NCBI GenBank assembly: GCA_022841365.1
Contig: JALHRP010000028.1
Location: 1 to 49,300, forward strand
Origin: Chitinophagaceae bacterium
Lineage (GTDB): Bacteria > Bacteroidota > Bacteroidia > Chitinophagales > Chitinophagaceae
Direction of reading: 5' to 3'
Length of the DNA stretch: 49,300 nt
Shown here: in pieces, positions 16,653-23,653 of the stretch
How positions within the stretch are numbered: the stretch's first letter is position 1
How the letters are laid out: the number at the start of each line of letters is the position of its first letter
Made by a program: the position numbers and the translations under genes
The notes under the pieces: generated by a model
What the model was told of the DNA's origin: nothing
Database searches by the model: none
What the model saw: the letters and a program-made list of their open reading frames with translations, nothing else

Positions 16653-18209
16653 ATGAAGTCGCTTAAAGCACTTGCTCTCATCGTCCTCTTTGCATCTGCA
16701 CTAATGGTTGGCCATGCGCAGCGTATTTATTATTCAGAACCTGACCGTGACGATCTGCGTCAGCTCCGTTTTGAAATACTTGGAAAATACAATTCCAACT
16801 TTCTGGTATATAAAAACAACCGCTCCCGCCACGTTGTTGCTGTATACGATGCAGAGATGAAATTAACCGAAAAAGTAGATCTGGATTTTATTCCCGACCG
16901 CATTATTAACATGGATCTGTTTGCACATCCGGATCATATTTCACTGGTATATCAGTATCAGAAAAAAAATGTGGTGTATTGCATGGGTGTGATGTTAGAT
17001 GGTAATGGTAAAAAAATCGGCGAGCCTCTCCAGCTCGATACAACTGAAATAGGTGTGTTTAATGATAATAAAATTTACAGCACCATCATGAGCGATGATA
17101 AAAAGAAACTCATGATTTTTAAAATGAAAAACAAACAGTGGGATGATTTTTATGTGCAAACGCTGTTGCTGGGCAGCAACCTGATCCCTTTGAGACGTGC
17201 AGGCTTTGGATATCATCTTGAAAATTCAAAAGAATCTATTGCCGATTTTTATCTGGATAATGACGGTAACTTCTTATTCAGCCATGTAACAAGACCGGCA
17301 GCAAGAGAATACATCAACAAAGCCAAGCTTGTTGTGTTACCGGCTTATGAAGATTCTGTAAAGAAATTTGATCTTACCTTAAACAAAGTATTTCTTGAAG
17401 AACTGCGTATTAAAGTAGATAATGTAAACGGCCGATACATTTTAACATCACTCTATTCAAAAGCCAAAAGAGGAAATATTGACGGATTGTTTACTGCCAT
17501 CGTTAATAAAGATTTACAGGGAACAGATATTGAAAAGGCAATTGAGTTTAATGATGAATTCCGCACATTGGCAAAAGGTGATAACAGTGCAAGGCTTGCT
17601 TTTAATGATTATTATCTCAAACACCTGATTGTAAAAAAAGATGGCGGTGTGCTGATAACAGGCGAAAGTACATACGGCAGTAACCGTGGCAGCAATTACA
17701 GCCGGTGGGATAATCCCTTTATGTGGGGTAACCCCTGGGGGCCGGGAAGTTATTACGGCTGGAGCCCATGGAACAACTGGGGTATGGGAGGCTGGGGCAT
17801 GGGCGGATGGGGCTCACCTTGGGGAGGTGGATGGAACAACAACAATCAAACAAGATATTTTACAGATAATGTCATGATCCTTTCGCTTGATAAAGAAGCC
17901 AACATGCAATGGAATAATGTGATTGCAAAATCTCAGTTCGACGATAATACAGATAATATGCTCAGTTACCAGATTATGAATAACGGAGCTGAATTATTGT
18001 TTCTGTACAATGAATGGAGCAGACGCAACCCGCTGTTGAATGCACAATCACTCGACCCCGGGGGTAAAGTGAGCAGAGAACCTCCGCTCAAGAGTCTGGA
18101 TAAAGGGTTTGAATTTATGATTCGTTTTGGCAAGCAGGTGAGCTCACGTGAAATGCTGGTACCGTGCATTTACCGCAATGCCTTCAGCTTTGCACGGATT
18201 GAATTTTAA
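16653..18209 (+). CDS. Exported protein with a Trp/Gly-rich loop, function unknown
   Basis: 518 residues from the ATG at 16653, which starts a clear signal peptide (KSLKALALIVLFASALMVG, cleaved after HAQ). The frame begins 15 codons earlier but those residues would spoil the signal. The body is mainly beta-like with repeated short strands and lysine-rich turns, perhaps a propeller-type fold, but no family is recognised. Around 17690-17840 lies a loop with at least ten tryptophans in about 50 residues (GMGGWGMGGWGSPWGGGW). The protein is probably periplasmic or outer-membrane associated; no T9SS tag or lipobox is present. Confidence 0.8.
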   Translation: MKSLKALALIVLFASALMVGHAQRIYYSEPDRDDLRQLRFEILGKYNSNFLVYKNNRSRHVVAVYDAEMKLTEKVDLDFIPDRIINMDLFAHPDHISLVYQYQKKNVVYCMGVMLDGNGKKIGEPLQLDTTEIGVFNDNKIYSTIMSDDKKKLMIFKMKNKQWDDFYVQTLLLGSNLIPLRRAGFGYHLENSKESIADFYLDNDGNFLFSHVTRPAAREYINKAKLVVLPAYEDSVKKFDLTLNKVFLEELRIKVDNVNGRYILTSLYSKAKRGNIDGLFTAIVNKDLQGTDIEKAIEFNDEFRTLAKGDNSARLAFNDYYLKHLIVKKDGGVLITGESTYGSNRGSNYSRWDNPFMWGNPWGPGSYYGWSPWNNWGMGGWGMGGWGSPWGGGWNNNNQTRYFTDNVMILSLDKEANMQWNNVIAKSQFDDNTDNMLSYQIMNNGAELLFLYNEWSRRNPLLNAQSLDPGGKVSREPPLKSLDKGFEFMIRFGKQVSSREMLVPCIYRNAFSFARIEF

Positions 18210-18220
18210 AACCGCATTTG

Positions 18221-18287
18221 CAGCAGTAATTTATTTGGTTAAGTGAATTTCTTTCGGAATGTTTGTGCTTTAATTTAATTACTGCTG
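18221..18287. repeat. 11-bp inverted repeat flanking the leader of the DUF6427 gene
   Basis: cagcagtaatt at 18221-18231 is the exact reverse complement of aattactgctg at 18277-18287, with 45 bases between. The right arm ends on the first base of the preferred GTG start. A stem in the mRNA could hide the start codon; the long loop makes this tentative. Confidence 0.35.
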
Positions 18288-19279
18288 TGGTTCGTTTTTT
18301 TTCTGGCAATAACCCGTTTAACGTCATCATTCTTTTTTTTCTGGGCATCTTTATCAAGCTGCCTTATTTTATTACGCCGGTTATTCCGCAGCCAAGTGAA
18401 ACCGATGGTTTTTTGTACATCCAGTTATTGAATACCCTGCAGCAAACCGGCAACTCTTTTCCCACTATCTATCCCATACTGGCTTATGTACTTTTATTTA
18501 CACAGGCCATTACTTTCAACGGACTGATTAATAACCAAAAATTATTTGCCACACCACATTATCTGCTGGCACTTGCTTATCTGGTTATTACCAGTGTTGT
18601 ACCTGAATGGAATGTACTTTCTCCTGTGCTGATCATTAATACCATTATGGTGTGGGCCTGGCCACGTATGGTTGGCTTGTACAATCATCCCAGCCCTAAA
18701 ACAGTTTTATTCAATATCGGATTTGGTTTTGGGTTGACTTCTTTTTTTTATTTCCCATCTGTTTATCTGTTGTTGTTGCTGATCATTGCACTTTTGCTGT
18801 TCAGGCCATTCTATCTCACTGAGTGGTTGCTTGCTGTACTTGGAATTCTTACACCGTTTTATTTTTTGCTGGTGTATTTTTTTGTTTGGGACCGTTGGGA
18901 GATGGCAGCCGAGCTGATTCCCCAACTGGTTTTAAAATTGCCTGATGCAACCTTCGATTGGAAATTCTGGATTGAATTCGGGCTCATCAGTTTTGCACTT
19001 GTTATTGGGTTGTTGATGGGGTTGAAGTTTTCTGCACGTATGCTTGTGCAAACCAGAAAAAGCTGGAACTACATGATTTTTTACCTCATCATAGCTCTCA
19101 TTATCCCTTTTGTAAACAGCTCGGCAGGTTTATCGCACTGGATACTGGCGGTTGTGCCGGTGAGTCTTTTTCATGCAGCCTTTTATTATTATCCCAAAAA
19201 GAAAAATTTTGCAGAGCTTATTTTGTGGCTGCAGCTCATCTGGATTGTATCAAATTATGTTGTACTTAACAGCAGGTAA
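18287..19279 (+). CDS. DUF6427-family integral membrane protein
   Basis: About 330 residues from the GTG at 18287, giving MVRFFSGNNPFNVI, the usual start of this Bacteroidota family; the frame is open back to a TTG at 18263. It has eight to ten transmembrane helices spread along the length and very few charged residues. PSETDGFLYIQLL follows the first helix. The family is assigned from memory of its start motif and topology. The function is unknown. It lies upstream of purQ on the same strand, but a -7 box and a 105-base gap separate them. Confidence 0.75.
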   Translation: MVRFFSGNNPFNVIILFFLGIFIKLPYFITPVIPQPSETDGFLYIQLLNTLQQTGNSFPTIYPILAYVLLFTQAITFNGLINNQKLFATPHYLLALAYLVITSVVPEWNVLSPVLIINTIMVWAWPRMVGLYNHPSPKTVLFNIGFGFGLTSFFYFPSVYLLLLLIIALLLFRPFYLTEWLLAVLGILTPFYFLLVYFFVWDRWEMAAELIPQLVLKLPDATFDWKFWIEFGLISFALVIGLLMGLKFSARMLVQTRKSWNYMIFYLIIALIIPFVNSSAGLSHWILAVVPVSLFHAAFYYYPKKKNFAELILWLQLIWIVSNYVVLNSR

Positions 19280-19290
19280 TAAGCATTCCT

Positions 19291-19298
19291 TACCTTTG
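19291..19298 (+). promoter_or_regulatory. -7 element upstream of purQ
   Basis: TACCTTTG matches the Bacteroidota -7 consensus exactly. No TTG lies 17-23 bases upstream. The predicted leader is about 80 bases, long enough for control, but I see no purine riboswitch in it. Confidence 0.5.
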
Positions 19299-19384
19299 CC
19301 CTTCAGCTCATCAATCCCGGCTTTTCTGATTTTAAGAGGAGTTGAGATTTAGCTGAACAGGCAAGAACTTAAAATTTATTACGG

Positions 19385-20059
19385 ATGAAATTTGGAATTG
19401 TAGTTTTCCCCGGCAGCAATTGCGACAGAGATATGCAGGATGCGTTGCAGAACGATCTTAATCAGGAAGTGATTATGTTGTGGCATAAAGACAAAGACAT
19501 CAGCATGTTTTCAACGGATGATTGTCTGGTGTTACCTGGCGGATTTTCTTACGGCGATTACATGCGTTGTGGTGCCATTGCAAGATTCAGCCCAATGATG
19601 CAAAGCGTAATTGGCTTTGCACAAAAAGGGGGTAAAGTGCTGGGTGTTTGCAACGGGTTTCAGATCCTGTGCGAAAGCCAGCTGCTTCCCGGTGTACTGT
19701 TACGTAATGCAAACCAGAAATTTATTTGTAAAAATGTATACCTCACCGGCGTGGGTGGTACAGCCTTGAAAATTCCTATTGCACATGGCGAAGGGAGATA
19801 TTATGCAGATGAACAAACCCTCGATTCACTGGAAGTAAACGGGCAAATTATATACCGTTATTGCGATGCCGAAGGAAATATCACGGCTGAAGCCAACCCG
19901 AATGGTGCCATCCGCAATATTGCCGGTATCTCAAACAAAGAAGGCAATGTGTTTGGTATGATGCCCCACCCCGAAAGAGCATCCAGTGCCATTCTTGGCA
20001 ATACAGACGGCCGGAAAATTCTGAATACTTTGTTAATCAATGCTGCTGTTACAATCTGA
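19385..20059 (+). CDS. purQ: Phosphoribosylformylglycinamidine synthase, glutaminase subunit
   Basis: A 224-residue class I glutamine amidotransferase that supplies ammonia to PurL in step 4 of purine synthesis. It starts with the family motif [14 protein letters not shown], has the nucleophile Cys89 in [10 protein letters not shown], and the His/Glu pair in [10 protein letters not shown] near residue 197. The length fits the small PurQ of the three-part PurSLQ complex, so purL and purS should be elsewhere in the genome. It is preceded by a TACCTTTG -7 element. Confidence 0.97.
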   Translation: MKFGIVVFPGSNCDRDMQDALQNDLNQEVIMLWHKDKDISMFSTDDCLVLPGGFSYGDYMRCGAIARFSPMMQSVIGFAQKGGKVLGVCNGFQILCESQLLPGVLLRNANQKFICKNVYLTGVGGTALKIPIAHGEGRYYADEQTLDSLEVNGQIIYRYCDAEGNITAEANPNGAIRNIAGISNKEGNVFGMMPHPERASSAILGNTDGRKILNTLLINAAVTI

Positions 20060-20168
20060 GCAGTTTCGATATTCGTAAATAAACTGTAAAATTTTGGTTT
20101 CAGGCTTCTGCCTGAAGTTTGAAAAGAATTTGGATGCAACTTTGCAAACAGGATTAATAAAAACCAGT

Positions 20169-20627
20169 ATGAAAAAAATAATCACATCTCTCACTGCTCT
20201 CATCATTGCTTTTGCTGCTTTGGCTCAAAGTGGTACCAAAGTAAAATGGGATTATACAGTAAAAAAAATAGGCGATAAGAAATATGAAATCCGGATGGTG
20301 GCTAATATACAGCCGGGTTGGCATTTATACAGTCAAACGCAGAGTGCTGATGCAATTGCTTTACCAACAACTATTACGTTTGCAAAAAATCCATTGCTCA
20401 CCATTGCAGGTAAACCTAAGGAAGTGGGTAAAGTGATTGATACATACGATAAGGCAACTCAATCCCGGTCACGTTTTTATTCAAACAAAGTAGAGTTTGT
20501 ACAGGTGGTTGTTGTAAAAGGTAATGTAAAAACTGCTGTTGCAGGTGATGTGGAGTTTATGGTATGTGATGACAAGCAATGTTTGCCGCCTGATAAAACA
20601 AAATTTACCGTTAAGTTAGAAGGATAA
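20169..20627 (+). CDS. Free-standing DsbD-alpha-like periplasmic protein
   Basis: 152 residues from the ATG at 20169, which opens a signal peptide (KKIITSLTALIIAFAALAQ); upstream in-frame codons lack a signal and are not used. The rest is an Ig-like DsbD N-terminal domain (IQPGWHLYSQTQ). It keeps the redox pair Cys133/Cys138 in FMVCDDKQCLPP, as in the alpha domain of E. coli DsbD. It should carry electrons in the periplasm. The next gene is DsbD itself, whose own N-terminal domain has lost these cysteines, so this protein may act as its exchangeable partner. A terminator-like hairpin lies between the two genes. Confidence 0.85.
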   Translation: MKKIITSLTALIIAFAALAQSGTKVKWDYTVKKIGDKKYEIRMVANIQPGWHLYSQTQSADAIALPTTITFAKNPLLTIAGKPKEVGKVIDTYDKATQSRSRFYSNKVEFVQVVVVKGNVKTAVAGDVEFMVCDDKQCLPPDKTKFTVKLEG

Positions 20628-20634
20628 CTATTTG

Positions 20635-20662
20635 ATCCCGTCTTATAAAAGACGGGATTTTT
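20635..20662 (+). terminator. Intrinsic terminator or attenuator before dsbD
   Basis: A 10-bp perfect stem (atcccgtctt 20635-20644, aagacgggat 20649-20658) with a four-base loop is followed by TTTT. It lies in the 48-base gap between two genes of related function, so partial read-through would set their ratio. Confidence 0.75.
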
Positions 20663-20675
20663 AAAATCAATTCTT

Positions 20676-22628
20676 ATGAGATCAGCAATACTACTCACAC
20701 TATTTTTTATCTGTGGTTTTTCACCCCTTTTTTCTTCAGCCCAGGATTCTTCTGTTGTTGTATGGAGTGTAACAGCAAAAAAAACCGGCAACAATGTATT
20801 TGACTTACAGTTTTCCGGTAAAATAAAACATGGTAAGTTTCTTTATCTGTTTGCTAACAAGGAGACAGGATTAGATTCTATCGCTATCAACTTTCCTGAT
20901 AGTGCGATTATTAAGAATGGCGTACTGCAAAATATAGATGGAAGTAAATCTTATACTGATCCTGTTTTTGATCTGCAGCCTGTAACAGTTGCAGAAGGAG
21001 AAGTAAAGTTTTCGCAGCAAATTACCATTAACGGCTCCGTTCCTGCGTTGTTAAAAGGCACCATCGTATTTGCTACAGGTTCAAAAGAAGAATTTCTCCC
21101 AGCTCAGGAAGCACCTTTCGAAGTGGCATTGGAAGGCGGTGTTTCACAAGCAGCACGGATTAAGATCAATTCGATTGATTTAAGTAACACCGTCAGCAAT
21201 TGTGGTGATGAGGGAACGGAAGGAAAAAGTTTGTGGGGAATATTTTTATTAGGACTGGTTGGTGGTTTTATTGCATTGCTTACTCCCTGTGTATTTCCAT
21301 TGATTCCGTTAACCGTATCGTTCTTTACCAAGCGCAGCGGTTCAAAGGGCAAAGGAATCCGTAATGCATTGTTATATGGCTTCTTTATTTTCATTATCTA
21401 TATCTTATTAAGTCTGCCGTTTCATTTACTCGATCAAACCGATCCGGAGATACTGAATAATATCTCCACCAATGTATGGCTCAATATCATCTTCTTTGTA
21501 GTGTTTATTGTTTTTGCCATTTCGTTCTTTGGGTACTTTGAAATAACACTGCCGGGCAATTTTGCCAACACTGCCGATTCTAAAGCAAGTGTGGGCAGTT
21601 TTCTGGGTATCTTTTTTATGGCACTTACATTGGCTATTGTTTCATTTTCCTGTACCGGTCCCATTCTTGGTTCATTGCTTGCCGGTGCACTTACAAAAGA
21701 TGGTGGTGCCATGCAACTCAGCTTTGGTATGGGTGGTTTTGGCTTGGGACTGGCCCTCCCGTTTGCATTGTTTGCCATGTTTCCTAACTGGTTACAATCA
21801 TTACCTAAAAGTGGTGGCTGGTTAAACACAGTGAAAGTGGTGCTTGGTTTTTTAGAACTGGCAATGGCAGTAAAGTTTTTAAGCAATGCCGATCTGGTAA
21901 AACAATGGCATCTGTTACCCAGAGAAATCTTTTTAGGCATTTGGTTGGTGATTGGTATTTTGCTTGTTTTATATCTTTTAGGTTTTATCCGTTTCCCGCA
22001 TGATGATAAAAAAGTAAAAGTGGGGCCTATTCGCTGGACTTTCATAGTACTCTTTGCAGCGTTCACCATTTATATTGCTCCGGGAGTTACCAATACCAAG
22101 TGGGCGAATCTTTCACTCATCAGCGGGTTTCCTCCGCCATTGTGTTATAGCGTATACAGTCATCCGGTAAATTGCGAAAGCTCATTGGAGCCATTACGTG
22201 ACTATGAAGAAGCATTGGCATTGGCAAGAAAAGAAAACAAACCATTGTTGATTGATTTTACCGGCTGGGCCTGTGTAAACTGCCGCCGCATGGAAGAAAA
22301 TGTCTGGACCAACCCTGAAGTGCTGGACCTGATGAAAAATAAATTTGTGGTGGTGTCTTTATATGTAGATGAGCGGAAGGTTTTACCCTCTGCCAAGCAA
22401 CAGACATTTACGACTAAAAACGGAACCATCAAACAAATCATTACAGTGGGTGACCAATGGGCTACTTTCCAGAGTGAGAACTTTAATGCAGTAGCTCAAC
22501 CACAGTATGCAATCATTGGTTTAGATGAAACAGCATTAACCAAAACAAAAGGATACACACCGGGTGCTGCTGAATTTAAATTATGGCTGGAATGTGGAAT
22601 AGATGCTTTTGAAAAGAAAGGAAAGTAA
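20676..22628 (+). CDS. dsbD: Thiol:disulfide interchange protein DsbD
   Basis: 650 residues with a signal peptide, a periplasmic N-terminal DsbD-type domain (about residues 25-155), eight or so membrane helices (about 185-475) and a C-terminal thioredoxin domain. It moves electrons from cytoplasmic thioredoxin to the periplasm. The membrane cysteines are Cys205 (LTPCVFPLIPLT) and Cys326 (SFSCTGPILGS); the thioredoxin active site is Cys533-Val-Asn-Cys536 (GWACVNCRRME). The N-terminal domain has no cysteines: at the equivalent place it reads FATGSKEEFLPA, so it cannot take part in thiol exchange. The free domain encoded just before retains the pair. Confidence 0.95.
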   Translation: MRSAILLTLFFICGFSPLFSSAQDSSVVVWSVTAKKTGNNVFDLQFSGKIKHGKFLYLFANKETGLDSIAINFPDSAIIKNGVLQNIDGSKSYTDPVFDLQPVTVAEGEVKFSQQITINGSVPALLKGTIVFATGSKEEFLPAQEAPFEVALEGGVSQAARIKINSIDLSNTVSNCGDEGTEGKSLWGIFLLGLVGGFIALLTPCVFPLIPLTVSFFTKRSGSKGKGIRNALLYGFFIFIIYILLSLPFHLLDQTDPEILNNISTNVWLNIIFFVVFIVFAISFFGYFEITLPGNFANTADSKASVGSFLGIFFMALTLAIVSFSCTGPILGSLLAGALTKDGGAMQLSFGMGGFGLGLALPFALFAMFPNWLQSLPKSGGWLNTVKVVLGFLELAMAVKFLSNADLVKQWHLLPREIFLGIWLVIGILLVLYLLGFIRFPHDDKKVKVGPIRWTFIVLFAAFTIYIAPGVTNTKWANLSLISGFPPPLCYSVYSHPVNCESSLEPLRDYEEALALARKENKPLLIDFTGWACVNCRRMEENVWTNPEVLDLMKNKFVVVSLYVDERKVLPSAKQQTFTTKNGTIKQIITVGDQWATFQSENFNAVAQPQYAIIGLDETALTKTKGYTPGAAEFKLWLECGIDAFEKKGK

Positions 22629-22686
22629 TCGTCTGATTGCTTTGATTTTGTAACCGATACAACAACTGAGTTTATAACAGATAAAT

Positions 22687-22714
22687 AAAAACCTCCGGTG
22701 CTGCGGAGGTTTTA
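22687..22714. terminator. Bidirectional terminator between dsbD and the sigma gene
   Basis: A 9-bp stem (aaacctccg 22689-22697, cggaggttt 22704-22712), with A residues on the left and T residues on the right, serves both convergent genes. Confidence 0.8.
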
Positions 22715-22748
22715 GGTTTTGTCAGGTTCTCTTTTAAGAAAATATGTT

Positions 22749-23330
22749 TTACAAAGCGATTTGTTTTTCCATCATCATTTTACGCATGTTAATGAGCCCG
22801 TAACGCATGCGGCCCAGTGCAGTGTTAATGCTGCAGTTGGTGAGCGATGCAATTTCTTTAAAACTCAAATCGGCATAATGACGAAGGACGATCACTTCAC
22901 GTTGTTCTTCGGGCAACAGATCCAGCATCCGGCGGATACGGTCATAACTCTGGTTTTTCATCATCTTTTCTTCAGCATTTTCATTACTGAAATTTAAGAC
23001 TTCAAAAATATCGTGGTTATCACTTGTTTTAATGGTAGGCGTACGCTTTACCCTGCGGAAATGATCTACACATAAGTTATGTGCTATCCTCATAGCCCAG
23101 GGTAAAAATTTCCCTTCCTCTGTATAGCGGTTGTTACGGAAGGTGTCAATCACCTTGATAAACATATCCTGAAACAGATCCTCTGCCAGGTACTTGTCTT
23201 TTACAAGGAGGAAAATGGAGGTGTAGAGCTTGTCTTTATGACGAAGCACTAAAGTTTCCATAGCTTCAGCTTCACCGTCTTTAAACAGATGAATGAGCTG
23301 TTGATCAGTAAATTGTTGATACAGGCGCAT
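22749..23330 (-). CDS. ECF-family sigma factor without a nearby anti-sigma factor
   Basis: A 193-residue sigma-70 family protein with regions 2 and 4 only. Region 2 has AEDLFQDMFIKVIDTF and KFLPWAMRIAHNLCVDHFRR; region 4 has LLPEEQREVIVLRHYADLS then FKEIASLTNCSINTALGRMR as the helix-turn-helix. No anti-sigma gene is adjacent; its divergent neighbour is uvrA, 323 bases away. From memory, similar lone sigma factors are common in Bacteroidota and may be controlled by their own expression. The target genes cannot be deduced. Confidence 0.93.
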   Translation of the reverse strand: MRLYQQFTDQQLIHLFKDGEAEAMETLVLRHKDKLYTSIFLLVKDKYLAEDLFQDMFIKVIDTFRNNRYTEEGKFLPWAMRIAHNLCVDHFRRVKRTPTIKTSDNHDIFEVLNFSNENAEEKMMKNQSYDRIRRMLDLLPEEQREVIVLRHYADLSFKEIASLTNCSINTALGRMRYGLINMRKMMMEKQIAL

Positions 23331-23653
23331 ACACTTCTACAGTTGATGGTTTTCAATAAAGGATTCCAGCGATTTAAAAACTGAAAATGTTAGGTAGAAG
23401 TTGTAGCTATAGGCGAAAGAAATATTTTGGGTTCGATTTGATATTGAATTTCAGAATAAAAATAATAGAAAAAACTCAATCTGCAAACATTCAGAATTAT
23501 TTAACGTACTAGCACGCAGCATACATATGGTATTTTCACGGCTCCGCCTACGGACCCATTTCCTGCAGCTGTTGATCCTTTAGGCCAAAATGGGAGATTT
23601 TCCTTCTTCACACGCATCACAGCAATCTGTTTATCAGTTACATTTGTTGGCTT
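23331..23653. other. 323-bp divergent intergenic region, no gene accepted
   Basis: Lies between the divergent sigma and uvrA genes. The left two-thirds are A/T-rich. The right end carries TACATTTG at 23639-23646. A short minus-strand frame at 23501-23617 (38 codons, Gly/Lys-rich) is the only coding-like stretch, and I do not accept it without homologues. Confidence 0.5.
23639..23646 (+). promoter_or_regulatory. -7 element directly before uvrA
   Basis: TACATTTG fits the -7 consensus and ends 7 bases before the uvrA ATG, so the transcript would have almost no leader. No clear TTG lies at the right distance upstream, which weakens the call. Confidence 0.45.

Noticed and set aside
19299-19384. 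Purine riboswitch in the purQ leader
   Set aside because: The leader is long enough, but I see no three-way junction with the conserved loop sequences.
20099-20116. 7-bp hairpin (ttcaggc/gcctgaa) after purQ
   Set aside because: No T-run follows and the stem is short; not convincing as a terminator or regulator.
21434-22069. Long minus-strand open frame inside dsbD
   Set aside because: Opposite-strand shadow of a conserved gene; Pro/Lys-rich translation without any family feature.
23501-23617. 38-codon minus-strand frame (KENLPFWPKG...) upstream of uvrA
   Set aside because: Looks faintly coding and Gly-rich, but has no promoter, no known family and no neighbour to support it.
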